Source of the DNA: Brevundimonas vancanneytii
GTDB taxonomy: Bacteria; Pseudomonadota; Alphaproteobacteria; Caulobacterales; Caulobacteraceae
DNA length: 11,422 nt
Assembly: GCA_945874855.1 (NCBI GenBank)
Contig: CAMCIP010000060.1
Span: forward strand, 1-11,422
Reading direction: 5' to 3'
This document shows positions 1 through 7,030 of the stretch, piece after piece. The translations under genes were made by a program, and so were the position numbers. Under the pieces are notes generated by a model. It had not been told where the DNA came from. It ran no database searches and was given only the letters and a program-made list of their open reading frames with translations. Each line of letters opens with the position of its first letter. Positions within the stretch are counted from its first letter, which is position 1.

Positions 1-98
1 CCCTGAGCATCACCAGCGAGCCGGGGCGGGGGACGACCGTCAGCTTCGTCATGCCACAGAGCCGGCCGACGCAGGTGGAGCAGGCCCGGGCGGCCTAG
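1..98 (+). CDS. C-terminal end of a sensor histidine kinase (partial)
   Basis: Only the last 31 codons are in the window, read in frame from base 3 and ending at TAG 96-98. The peptide contains ITSEPGRGTTVSFVMP, the usual last strand of a HATPase_c domain (a turn of the form S-x-P-G-x-G-T-x-F). It is followed by a short polar tail ending in QVEQARAA. This supports a GHKL-type kinase whose catalytic domain lies to the left of the window; sensor domain and partner cannot be seen. It is the only plus-strand gene and converges on the minus-strand operon, with only 19 bp between the two stop codons and no evident terminator hairpin there. A response-regulator hybrid is unlikely because the protein ends just after the ATPase domain. 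Confidence 0.6.
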   Translation, partial: LSITSEPGRGTTVSFVMPQSRPTQVEQARAA

Positions 99-117
99 GT
101 CGGCAGGGCGGGTGGGC

Positions 118-615
118 TCAGCCCCGCGGCGGCGGGCCGTCGGGGCCGCGGTCGCGCCGCCCCCGTCCTGACCGGGTCAGGATCGGCGCGAGGCGGGCCC
201 GGTCCTCCGGCCCCAGCGTGGCCATCAGGGCCAGGGCGTCATCCTCGATCCGCTTGCGGCCGCGCAGTTCCGCGGCGCGCGACCGCTCCAGGGCGGCGGC
301 GACGACGGCGGGATCGAAGTCTGGCGCGGTCACGCCAGCCAGAGCTTCGCGGCGCAGGCGGCGGGCCTCCTCGAAGTCGGGCCGGGCGGCCAGGGCCGAG
401 GCGCGCAGCGCCGCTGTGACGCGTTCACGGGTCTCCGGGTCGAGGTCGCGCAGCATCTGGCGCGGCGACCGTCGCTCGCCGCCAGAACGCGGCTCGGCCT
501 CGATGCGGCTCTCGGTCCGGTTCAGCGTCACCACGGTCGTGCCCAGCGCCGCCAGGGCGAAGACATTGACCAGGACCAGCACCGCCAGGGCGATCTTGAG
601 GCTGCGCGTGCTCAT
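118..615 (-). CDS. Membrane-anchored periplasmic heavy-metal-sensor-like protein (CnrX/Spy-type)
   Basis: This 165-residue protein has a short cytoplasmic N-terminus, one membrane segment at about residues 7-29, and a charged, all-helical periplasmic part. Helices at roughly 50-75, 80-95, 102-130 and 136-147 and the pattern 'LDPETRERVTAAL ... FEEARRLRREAL ... LGPEDRARLAPIL' match small periplasmic sensors and chaperones of the CnrX/ZraP/Spy type. In such operons this protein usually senses a periplasmic signal and acts on the anti-sigma factor. The tail (148-165) is rich in Arg, Gly and Pro. The ATG overlaps the preceding stop as ATGA, with GAGG 10 nt upstream, so translation is probably coupled to the anti-sigma gene. 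The protein contains no His and no Cys, so the histidine-based metal site of CnrX is absent and metal sensing should not be assumed. The family call rests on size, topology, helix pattern and operon position. Confidence 0.72.
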   Translation of the reverse strand: MSTRSLKIALAVLVLVNVFALAALGTTVVTLNRTESRIEAEPRSGGERRSPRQMLRDLDPETRERVTAALRASALAARPDFEEARRLRREALAGVTAPDFDPAVVAAALERSRAAELRGRKRIEDDALALMATLGPEDRARLAPILTRSGRGRRDRGPDGPPPRG

Positions 616-1022
616 CCCAGCAGATCCTCATCGTCCACACCCGACAGCGAGGCCTGATACAGCACGGCGTCGGCCTGCAGGTCGGCGGTCAGCGACTGGG
701 TCAGGACCAGTCCCGCCATGACGCCCGCACAGGCGGCGGCGGCCCAGCCGGCCCCGAAGGCCAGTCCGGTCCGGCTCCAGGGCAGGCTCCAGGCCCCGGC
801 GCGCGGCGCCGCCGCGACGACCCGGTCGCGCAGGGCCTGCGACGGCCAGGGCGTCGGCGATCGGTCCAGCAGGGCGTCCAGCGCCGCCGCCTCGTCCAGT
901 ACAGCCCGCACGGCGGGATCGGCCCGCAACAGGCGCTCGGCCGCGGCGCGCTCGCCCTCGGGCCAGCGGCGCAGGTCGCCGCCCCAGGTGCCGGCCAGAT
1001 TTTCGAAGCGCGCGCGCTCCAT
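612..1022 (-). CDS. Probable one-pass membrane anti-sigma factor
   Basis: This 136-residue protein has a cytoplasmic N-terminal half, one membrane segment at about residues 87-107 (small residues, WAAAACAGVMAGLVL) and a short periplasmic tail ending in DDEDLLG. The N-terminus carries WGGDLRRWPEGER (residues 13-25) followed by a helical stretch with AAxxLDxLL. I associate this pattern with small membrane proteins next to alphaproteobacterial ECF sigma genes. Its inferred role is to hold the sigma factor at the inner membrane until a periplasmic signal arrives. The first in-frame ATG (1028) would overlap the sigma stop as ATGA, but AAGGAG lies only 1 nt upstream of it and 7 nt upstream of the ATG at 1022. 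I therefore chose 1022; the longer form would add two residues. The stop overlaps the sensor gene start (ATGA). No zinc anti-sigma HxxxCxxC motif is present. The assignment rests mainly on context and topology. Confidence 0.7.
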   Translation of the reverse strand: MERARFENLAGTWGGDLRRWPEGERAAAERLLRADPAVRAVLDEAAALDALLDRSPTPWPSQALRDRVVAAAPRAGAWSLPWSRTGLAFGAGWAAAACAGVMAGLVLTQSLTADLQADAVLYQASLSGVDDEDLLG

Positions 1023-1024
1023 CG

Positions 1025-1648
1025 TCATACTCCTTCCGCGCCCGGCCGGATGTCGGCCAGGGCGGTCCTCAAGGTGCGCCGTCCGCGCGACAGCAGGCTT
1101 TCCAGCGCCTCGACGCTGACGTCCATGGCGGCCGCGGCCTCGATGTTCGTCAGCGCCTGATGATGGCACAGAATTACCGCCTCGCGCTGGCGGTCGGGCA
1201 GGGCGGCCAGGGCCGCGTCGACCCGGCGCCCGACGTCGGCGGCCATCAGGCCGCGATCCGGAGCCGGGCCCTCGTCGACCTGCTCCGGCGGCAAGGCGGT
1301 GGGGCGTTCCCGCCGTCGCCGCAGCCGGTCGTAGCAGAGGTTGAGCGCCACCCGGTGCAGCCAGGTGTCGAAGCGCGCCTTGCCGGGGGTCCACCGCGGC
1401 GCCTGTTTCCAGGCCCGCAGCAGGGCCTCCTGGGCCACGTCCTCGGCCTCCACCGGGTCGCTCAGCATGCGCTGGGCCAGGGCGAGGAGGCGTGGCAGCT
1501 TGCGCGCGACCAGCGCCTGGACCGCGGCGGGGTCGCCGCGGCCCACACGCTGCACCAGATCCTGGTCGGGATCGACGGTCACGGGTCGGGGCGCCTCCGC
1601 GTCAAGTCTGACGAGCGGGCCGTCGACCGCGATCGCCTCGCCCGGCAT
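1025..1648 (-). CDS. ECF-family RNA polymerase sigma factor
   Basis: This 207-residue protein would direct RNA polymerase to a small stress regulon. Region 2 spans about residues 30-114, with DPVEAEDVAQEALLRAW (64-80, core binding) and the FDTWLHRVALNLCYDRLRRRR stretch (93-113, -10 recognition). After a 25-residue linker, region 4 (about 140-197) contains LPDRQREAVIL and a helix-turn-helix, LTNIEAAAAMDVSVEAL (-35 recognition), ending SRGRRTLRTAL. There is no region 1 or 3, as expected for ECF sigmas, and no C-terminal extension. About 25 residues precede region 2, slightly long. The ATG is supported by GGAG 8 nt upstream. It follows the EF-hand gene by only 5 bp and is followed by the putative anti-sigma gene. 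The order sigma, anti-sigma, periplasmic sensor recalls cnr-type loci, but I do not assign a named ECF group. Confidence 0.93.
   Translation of the reverse strand: MPGEAIAVDGPLVRLDAEAPRPVTVDPDQDLVQRVGRGDPAAVQALVARKLPRLLALAQRMLSDPVEAEDVAQEALLRAWKQAPRWTPGKARFDTWLHRVALNLCYDRLRRRRERPTALPPEQVDEGPAPDRGLMAADVGRRVDAALAALPDRQREAVILCHHQALTNIEAAAAMDVSVEALESLLSRGRRTLRTALADIRPGAEGV
1030..1035 (-). promoter_or_regulatory. Ribosome binding site that decides the anti-sigma start
   Basis: AAGGAG on the minus strand lies inside the last codons of the sigma gene. It is 1 nt from the ATG at 1028 but 7 nt from the ATG at 1022, which favours the second start. Confidence 0.6.
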
Positions 1649-1653
1649 GGACC

Positions 1654-2223
1654 TTACTCCGAAGCGGTGGCCGGACGCGACCGGCGTTCCCGGCGCATGC
1701 CGCGTTGCGCCTGACGGTCCTCGGGCGTCAGATAGCCATCGCCGTTCGCATCCAGGCGATCGAAGGCCTCGCCAGACCGGGTCTGGGCCTCGGCGATCGA
1801 GACCGGGCCACGCTCGCGGCCTTCGCCGCCGTGACGGCCGCGCATGCCGCGCATGCCGCGGTGACCACCGCGCCCGGGCCGCTCGGCGCGTTCGGGACGG
1901 GCCTCGCGGGCGGCGTCGAACTCGCCGCGGGTCACGGCACCGTCACTGTTGGCGTCGAGCCGCGCGAAGTGGCGATCGGCACCCTGTTCCCGACGGGCCT
2001 CACGACCGGCCTGCATCTCGTCCGCAGCGACCGAGCCGTCGCTGTTGGCGTCCAGCGCCGACAGGCGCTCAACGCGGGCGCCGACGAACTCGGCGCGGCT
2101 GATGCGGCCGTCGGCGTCCTGGTCGGCGCGCGGGCCCCGGCCGGGGCCCTGCTGGGCCAGGGCCGCGCCGGCGCTGCCGAGGGTCAGGGCGGCCAGGCCG
2201 CCGATGATGAGGGTTCGCTTCAT
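1654..2223 (-). CDS. Secreted four-EF-hand protein leading the ECF operon
   Basis: This 189-residue protein starts with a clear signal peptide (MKRTLIIGGLAALTLGSAG..., probable cleavage after ALA at residue 23), so it should act in the periplasm. Four 12-residue EF-hand loops begin at D34 (DQDADGRISRAE), D58 (DANSDGSVAADE), D90 (DANSDGAVTRGE) and D158 (DANGDGYLTPED). The first three end in Glu as in classical calcium loops; the fourth has Asp at position 12. Residues 105-140 form an Arg/Gly-rich linker with RGMRGMRGRHGG and two of the protein's three histidines; there is no Cys. The start has AGGAG 6 nt upstream. It is the first gene of the operon, after a 57-bp gap from glnE in which I could not identify a convincing promoter, and it ends 5 bp before the sigma start. 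It may bind calcium or another divalent ion and be a sensor component or target of the sigma factor; this role is inferred. Confidence 0.88.
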   Translation of the reverse strand: MKRTLIIGGLAALTLGSAGAALAQQGPGRGPRADQDADGRISRAEFVGARVERLSALDANSDGSVAADEMQAGREARREQGADRHFARLDANSDGAVTRGEFDAAREARPERAERPGRGGHRGMRGMRGRHGGEGRERGPVSIAEAQTRSGEAFDRLDANGDGYLTPEDRQAQRGMRRERRSRPATASE

Positions 2224-2229
2224 GATGTT

Positions 2230-2234
2230 CTCCT
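2230..2234 (-). promoter_or_regulatory. Ribosome binding site of the EF-hand gene
   Basis: AGGAG on the minus strand lies 6 nt before the ATG at 2223. It sits in the 57-bp gap (2224-2280) after glnE, which must also hold any promoter for the ECF operon unless that promoter lies inside glnE. The best -35/-10 pairing I could find there (TTGAAG, 17 nt, AACGAT) is weak, and there is no hairpin to end glnE transcription. Confidence 0.6.
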
Positions 2235-2280
2235 GGGAAGGGGATCGTTGTTGTGCCCTGTCCCTCCTTCAACGCCCGAT

Positions 2281-5184
2281 CTACCTGTCTCCGTCGCGGC
2301 GCGGCAGAAGCGCCTCGAACCGGGCCCGCGCCGCCTTGCGCGCCGCCGCCAGCGCGGCCTCCAGGGCGGCGAAATCGGCAAAGCCGGCGGCCTCGGCCAG
2401 CCGGGCCTGAAAGCCTTTCGGCTCGTCGCGGGGATCGGGCTTGTCGTCGAAGGCGGCGGCCAGAACCTGGTTCAGCGCCTGCTGCAGCCGCCAGGCCTCG
2501 GCCAGCGCCGGTTCGTCCTGGAGGGCTGACAAGGTGGAGACCGTCAACGGCCCGCCGGTCGGGGCACCCGCCAGCTGGCGGGCCTGGGCCACGAACTCGG
2601 CGTCGACCTGACCCCCGGGGGCCAGTTTCAGATCCCAGTCGCCCTGGCCGGGTCTTTCCCGCGCCATCAGGTCGCGCATCCGGCGCGCGTCGGCCGGGAC
2701 ATCCACGCCCGGCCGCGGGCGGCGCAGAATCGCATCCAGCGCTGCCGTGACCCGCGCCGCAAAGGCCGGATCGTCGGCCCAGACCACCCGCGCCCGCGTC
2801 AGGGCCATGAACTCCCAGGTGTCGGCCTCGGTCGCATAGTAATCCTCCACCGCCGTCAGCCGCAGCGACACAGGCCCCTTGGCCGCTCCCGGGCGCAGGC
2901 GCATGTCCACCTCATACAGCCCGCCCTCGGCCGTATGGGCCGACAGGGCCGCGATCAGACGCTGGGTGAAGCGGGCGTAGAAGACGCCGGGGGCCCAGCC
3001 CTTTTCGGCGGAAGCCGCATCCGGCAGGGCGTCATAGACGGTCATCAGATCCAGATCGGACCCTGCCGTCATCTCGCGCGAGCCGACCTTGCCCAGGGCG
3101 ATCACCGCCGTGGCGCCTCCGGCCAGGTCACCGCCCTGTCGTGCCGTCTCGGTCAGGGCCACGGGGGCCAGGGCCGTGATCACCGCATCGGCCAGGGCCG
3201 TCAGGGCCCGGCCGGTCTCGCGCGGGCGGACGCGGCCGGTCAGGGTCTGGACCCCGATGCGGAAGGTCTGGTCGCGGTGCAGCCGGCGCACGGCGTTGAG
3301 CGCGTCCTCGAAGTCCGCCGCCCCGGCCGCCTCCTCCGCCATCTGGTCGAACAGGCCGGTGTTGACGCCGAGCCGGGTGTGGAACCGGGCGTCCAGCATA
3401 CTGTCCAGCGCCGCCGGATGCCGGCCCAGCATGCGCGCCAGCCGGGGGGCAAAGGCCATCACCCCCACCACCAGGGCGAACAGCGGCGGCTGGGCCAGGA
3501 ACAGGGCCTGGACCTGGACCCCGGCGCTCAGGCCGGAGAAGAAGACCGCAAACCGGCGAAAGGCCGCATCCGCCGCCGCCCCGTCCCCCTCGGCCAGCCC
3601 GGCCAGGGTGGTCAGCAGGCGCGGGGCCAGGCGGGTGGACAGCTCGCGCCCGCGCGCGCTGCGCGTCGCCGGAATGCGGCCGTGGTGCCAGCTGCGGATG
3701 GTGTCGGCCACGGTCGCGGGGTCGGAGAACCCCATCCGCGCCAGGGTCAGCAGGGTCTCGGGATCATTCTCCACCCCCGTGAAGACCAGCGAGCCATAGG
3801 GCGAAGACAGGGCCTCCTCGTCCTCGAACAGCTCGCCATAGCGCCGGTTGACCCCGACCAGCAGGGCCTCGACCCCCGCATCGAAGCGCGCCAGGTCGTC
3901 CTCGCCCGAGAGGGCCGCGACCGCCCGCCGATGCGCCGGATCGACCGGCATGTCGTGGGTCTGCTCGTCCTCCAGCATCTGCACCCGATGCTCCAGCCCG
4001 CGCAGCCGCACATAGGCGTCGCTCAGCTCGGCCCGGACCTCTTCCGACACATGACCCGCCGCGTGCAGGGCGGCCAGGGCGTCGAGGGTGCGTCGGCTCC
4101 GCAGGCCGGGGTCGCGCCCGCCCAGGATCAGCTGCTGGGTCTGGGCATGGAACTCGATCTCGCGGATTCCGCCGCGTCCCAGCTTCAGGTTCGCACCCGG
4201 CGCCGACAGCCCCTCTCCCGTCTTGTGGACATGGATCTGGCGCTTGATCGAATGGACGTCGAGGATGGCCTGATAGTCCAGGCTGCGGCGCCAGACGAAG
4301 GGCGTCAGGGCCTTCAGGAAGTCGTGGCCGGCGGCCAGATCGCCGATCACCGGCCGGGCCTTGATGAAGGCCGCCCGCTCCCAGTTCTGGCCGACGCCCT
4401 CGTAGTAAGTCAGGGCGAAGGGCACGGCCACGGCCGGCGGGGTCGACGACGGGTCGGGCCGCAGCCTCAGGTCGACGCGGAAGACATAGCCGTCGCCGGT
4501 CCGCTCCTGCATCAGCTGGGCGAAGGCCTGGGTCAGCCGGTCCAGAAACCGCTGCGGCTCCACACCCTCGGCCAGGGCCCCGGTGACGGCCTCCGGTTCC
4601 CAGAACAGGCTGACGTCGATGTCGGAGGAATAGTTCAGCTCGTCGGCACCGTGCTTGCCCATGGCCAGGCCGAACAGGCCGGGCACGTGGCCGCGGGGGT
4701 CGTCGGGGGCGGAGATCAGCTTGCCGCGCGCCCGCTGGTCCTCGGCCACCGCCGCCAGGGCCGCCGCCGCCGAGGCATCCGCGAACCGGCTCAGCGCGGC
4801 CGTGACCTGGTCCAGATCCCAGACGCCGCCCAGATCACTGAGCGCCGTCAGCAGATGCAGTTCGGCCTTCAGGCGCCGCAACGGCTGGCGCCGCGCGTCG
4901 GCGCCGCCGGTCAGGCCTGCGGTCCCGGCCAGCAGATCCTGCAACCGCGCGTCGGGGTCGGACTCCAGAATGCGCCGCAGCATCCGCGGCCGCCGGCCCA
5001 TCAGCCCGGCCAGATAGGGGGCCGCCGCCGCCACGGGAGCCAGGGCGGGCCAGGCCCGGTCCAGCAGGGCGCTCCAGCCCCCCTCCCCGGCCGTCTCCTC
5101 GATCCGCGCGCGCACCCGGTTCGCGGCCTCAGGGTCGATCACGGGGCCGCAGGCGACCAGCCGCTCGACCAGGGGCGCGGTCAC
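2281..5184 (-). CDS. glnE: Bifunctional glutamine synthetase adenylyltransferase / adenylyl-removing enzyme
   Basis: This 967-residue cytoplasmic enzyme attaches AMP to glutamine synthetase to turn it off and removes AMP by phosphorolysis to turn it on, under PII control. Two nucleotidyltransferase domains are visible. The N-terminal adenylyl-removing domain has GKHGADELNYSSDIDVSLFW with metal ligands D188 and D190 and a third acidic residue, D238, in FRVDLRLRP. The C-terminal adenylyltransferase domain has GSREMTAGSDLDLMTVYD with D710 and D712, and D760 in YEVDMRLRP. Each is followed by a matching helical-domain motif (LKLGRGGIREIEFHAQ at 333-348 and LKLAPGGQVDAEFVAQ at 852-867). Length and order are normal and both active sites look intact. 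The start is a GTG overlapping the kinase stop (GTGA); GAGG is only 1 nt away, so translational coupling to the kinase is likely. Nitrogen control being co-transcribed with an envelope kinase is probably historical linkage. Confidence 0.97.
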   Translation of the reverse strand: MTAPLVERLVACGPVIDPEAANRVRARIEETAGEGGWSALLDRAWPALAPVAAAAPYLAGLMGRRPRMLRRILESDPDARLQDLLAGTAGLTGGADARRQPLRRLKAELHLLTALSDLGGVWDLDQVTAALSRFADASAAAALAAVAEDQRARGKLISAPDDPRGHVPGLFGLAMGKHGADELNYSSDIDVSLFWEPEAVTGALAEGVEPQRFLDRLTQAFAQLMQERTGDGYVFRVDLRLRPDPSSTPPAVAVPFALTYYEGVGQNWERAAFIKARPVIGDLAAGHDFLKALTPFVWRRSLDYQAILDVHSIKRQIHVHKTGEGLSAPGANLKLGRGGIREIEFHAQTQQLILGGRDPGLRSRRTLDALAALHAAGHVSEEVRAELSDAYVRLRGLEHRVQMLEDEQTHDMPVDPAHRRAVAALSGEDDLARFDAGVEALLVGVNRRYGELFEDEEALSSPYGSLVFTGVENDPETLLTLARMGFSDPATVADTIRSWHHGRIPATRSARGRELSTRLAPRLLTTLAGLAEGDGAAADAAFRRFAVFFSGLSAGVQVQALFLAQPPLFALVVGVMAFAPRLARMLGRHPAALDSMLDARFHTRLGVNTGLFDQMAEEAAGAADFEDALNAVRRLHRDQTFRIGVQTLTGRVRPRETGRALTALADAVITALAPVALTETARQGGDLAGGATAVIALGKVGSREMTAGSDLDLMTVYDALPDAASAEKGWAPGVFYARFTQRLIAALSAHTAEGGLYEVDMRLRPGAAKGPVSLRLTAVEDYYATEADTWEFMALTRARVVWADDPAFAARVTAALDAILRRPRPGVDVPADARRMRDLMARERPGQGDWDLKLAPGGQVDAEFVAQARQLAGAPTGGPLTVSTLSALQDEPALAEAWRLQQALNQVLAAAFDDKPDPRDEPKGFQARLAEAAGFADFAALEAALAAARKAARARFEALLPRRDGDR

Positions 5185-6590
5185 GCCTCGGCCGCCGGCA
5201 GGATCAGCGCCACCCGCAGGCCGGGTCCCTGACCCCCGAACTCGCCGGGCCCCTCGTCCAGCTGGATGCGGCCGCCGTGCGCCTCCATCACCGCCCCGAC
5301 CAGCGACAGGCCCAGGCCCGAGCCGGGCTCGGTCCGGCTGTTGTCCAGTCGGACGAAGCGCTGGATCACCCGTTCGCGGTCCTCCGGCGGCACGCCCGGC
5401 CCGGTGTCCGTGACCGAAAACTCCACCTCGCCGGAGCTGCGTCGCCGGGCCCGCAGCATCACGGCGCCGCCGGTGGGAGTGTATTTGATCGCATTGTCGA
5501 TGATGTTGGCCAGGGCCTGGGCGAGGAAGGGCCGGTTGGCCTCGACGGTCAGGCCCTGTTCGATCTCGGCCGTGAACTCCAGTCCCTTGTCCTCACCGGC
5601 GGGCTCATAGAGCTCGGCCATGTCGGCGGCCAGGTCGGCGGCGTCGAAACGGGTCGGGTCGGGGGTGCGGCCCCCCGCCGCCTCCAGCCGGGCGATGGCC
5701 AGCACGGCGTTGAAGGTCTTGAGCAGGTTGTCGGCCTCGTCCAGCGCCACCTGCACGGCCTCGACCCCGTCCATGCGGCCGGCCTCGGCGTCGATCAGGG
5801 ACACCTCCAGCTTGGCCCGCATGCGGGTCAGGGGCGAGCGCAGGTCGTGGGCGATGGCGTCGCCCGCATGCCGGATCGAGGCCATGGAGGCCTCCAGCCG
5901 GTCCAGCATCAGGTTCAGTCCCTGACCCAGCTCGTCCAGTTCGTCGCCATTGCCCCTGACCTCGGCCCGGACCTTGAGATCGCCCTCCTGCACGGCGACC
6001 ACCACGCGGTTCAGCCGGCCCATGGCCCGCTCGACATTGCGGCTGACCAGCAAGCCCCCGCCGACCCCCAGCACCACCACCATGGCCATGGCCCCCCACA
6101 GGGCCTGGGTCAGCCGGTTCAGATAGCGTTCGGTGTCGCCGATATCCTCGCCCACGAACAGCAGTTCGCCGCCCGACAGCCGCACCTGCACCCCCATCGA
6201 CTGGGTCCGCACCACCCGCCCCTCGGGATCGGTGTCGGTGAAGCGGAAGGTCTCCCACTGCAGGGGCCCCTGAAAGTCCTGGATCGGCGAGGTCGTCAGA
6301 TTGCCCGTGATCTTGGTCCCGTCCGGCGCCATCAGCAGATAGAGATAGGGCCCGCCGGTCAGGGTCCGGTCGATCACCGCCCGGTTCAGGGCGTCGAAGC
6401 CCCGCGTGCGATAGACCGCCGTCAGGATCTCCAGCTCACCGCGCACGCCCCGCTCCGCCCGCGTCCGCGCCTCCGACGCCGAGGCGACAAAGACATAGGC
6501 CAGCACCGCCGCCGCCACCGCCGCGAACAGGGCGAGGAACAGCAGCGTCAGCCGGAAAGGCGTGCGGCGAAAGAGGGAGGGGAGTTTCAA
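5181..6590 (-). CDS. HAMP-containing sensor histidine kinase
   Basis: This 469-residue inner-membrane kinase is the likely partner of the response regulator at 7100-7771. Order: TM1 about 14-36, periplasmic domain about 37-162 with no recognised fold, TM2 about 163-183, HAMP about 184-235, and HisKA about 238-303 with phosphoacceptor H248 in IAHDLRSPLTRMRAK. The ATPase domain follows, with N-box ALANIIDNAIKY (N362, N366), G1 DTGPG (395-399), F-box RFVRLD and G2 GSGLGLSLV. All catalytic motifs are intact. The start is a TTG at 6590, one codon after the endonuclease TGA (6594-6596) and in the same frame. No other start codon precedes TM1, and there is no Shine-Dalgarno 5-10 nt upstream. The nearest, GGAGG at 6611-6615 inside the repeat, is 20 nt away. 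Expression therefore probably depends on translational coupling. It overlaps glnE by four bases. Confidence 0.95.
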   Translation of the reverse strand: MKLPSLFRRTPFRLTLLFLALFAAVAAAVLAYVFVASASEARTRAERGVRGELEILTAVYRTRGFDALNRAVIDRTLTGGPYLYLLMAPDGTKITGNLTTSPIQDFQGPLQWETFRFTDTDPEGRVVRTQSMGVQVRLSGGELLFVGEDIGDTERYLNRLTQALWGAMAMVVVLGVGGGLLVSRNVERAMGRLNRVVVAVQEGDLKVRAEVRGNGDELDELGQGLNLMLDRLEASMASIRHAGDAIAHDLRSPLTRMRAKLEVSLIDAEAGRMDGVEAVQVALDEADNLLKTFNAVLAIARLEAAGGRTPDPTRFDAADLAADMAELYEPAGEDKGLEFTAEIEQGLTVEANRPFLAQALANIIDNAIKYTPTGGAVMLRARRRSSGEVEFSVTDTGPGVPPEDRERVIQRFVRLDNSRTEPGSGLGLSLVGAVMEAHGGRIQLDEGPGEFGGQGPGLRVALILPAAEA

Positions 6591-6593
6591 GGC

Positions 6594-6998
6594 TCAGCGC
6601 ATGTCTTCTCCCTCCCCCCGCGGGGGAGGGCGGTCGCCGCGCAGCGGCGACCGGGTGGGGCGGGCAAGGCAATGCGCCCGCACGTCCTCGACGACATGCT
6701 CCAGATCATCGCGCACCATCAGATTGTCGTAGCGCAACGTCAGCAACCCTTCCCGCGCAAAGACCGCATCGCGGACGCGATCCTTGCGCGCACGATCTTC
6801 AGTGGAATGCGACGCCCCGTCTACTTCAACGATGACGCCGCGCGCCCAGCAGAAGAAGTCCAGATAGTAACCCCGAAGCGGTGCCTGCCGTCGGAAGTGC
6901 AGGCCCTCGGCGCGAAGCGCGCGCAGAGCCACCCAGAGGCGAGCCTCGGCCGGTGTCAGCGCCTTCCGCATGGCGCGGGCTTTGGCAATGATCGCCAT
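6594..6998 (-). CDS. DUF559 / Vsr-like endonuclease-domain protein inside a repeat-bounded cassette
   Basis: This 134-residue protein is typical in size for DUF559 (very-short-patch-repair-endonuclease-like fold, PD-(D/E)xK superfamily). Visible signature: ARAMRKALTPAEARLWVALR (8-27, with E18), FRRQAPLRGYYLDFFC (35-50, D47), VIVEVDGASH (55-64, E58, D60, H64), then LLTLRYDNLMVRDDLEHVVEDV (85-106). D47 and E58-x-D60 fit a metal-dependent nuclease core, but the family's reaction is largely uncharacterised. Residues from about 109 to 131 (LARPTRSPLRGDRPPPRGEGE) are translated from the left flanking repeat rather than from domain sequence. The ATG at 6998 has GGGGAG 11 nt upstream. Three hand-counted lines (6721-6900) give 111 G/C in 180 bases (62%), lower than most of glnE and the kinase. 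It splits a two-component gene pair and is likely acquired. Confidence 0.88.
   Translation of the reverse strand: MAIIAKARAMRKALTPAEARLWVALRALRAEGLHFRRQAPLRGYYLDFFCWARGVIVEVDGASHSTEDRARKDRVRDAVFAREGLLTLRYDNLMVRDDLEHVVEDVRAHCLARPTRSPLRGDRPPPRGEGEDMR
6606..6672. repeat. Left copy of the inverted two-hairpin repeat
   Basis: This 67-nt repeat consists of TTCTCCCTCCC, hairpin A (6610-6630, a CCCTCCCC/GGGGAGGG palindrome with one extra C) and hairpin B (6631-6653, arms CGGTCGCCGC and GCGGCGACCG, a perfect 10-bp stem with loop GCA). GGTGGGGCGG and a less conserved end follow. It is the reverse complement of 7031-7096 with six substitutions and one single-base indel. It lies inside the 3' end of the endonuclease gene and encodes its tail, and on the minus strand it supplies GGAGG. 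Confidence 0.9.
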
Positions 6999-7030
6999 CG
7001 AACTCGGCGCTCCCCAAGACTGTCGCCCGG

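Noticed and set aside
1023..1394. Longer anti-sigma reading frame starting at 1394
   Set aside because: The extension lies inside the sigma gene in another frame, is Arg/Gly/Pro-rich, and the internal start at 1022 has a well-spaced ribosome binding site.
1840..1862. Short tandem repeat GCATGCCGC
   Set aside because: It encodes the RGMRGMRG stretch of the EF-hand linker and has too few units to be a separate DNA element.
2224..2280. ECF-type autoregulated promoter before the EF-hand gene
   Set aside because: I looked for a -35/-10 pair, but the best candidate matches poorly and I do not know this sigma factor's recognition sequence. A comparison of this gap across relatives would be needed.
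2935..5232. Plus-strand open frame of 765 codons opposite glnE
   Set aside because: It is antisense to glnE, whose two catalytic domains are unmistakable. The frame's product is low-complexity (Gln/Gly/Arg-rich) and resembles no family; long antisense frames are expected at this GC content.
5181..6998. Endonuclease-kinase fusion protein, because both frames are in phase
   Set aside because: A TGA at 6594-6596 separates them. Nothing in the sequence suggests recoding, and the kinase has a full normal N-terminus with its own first membrane segment.
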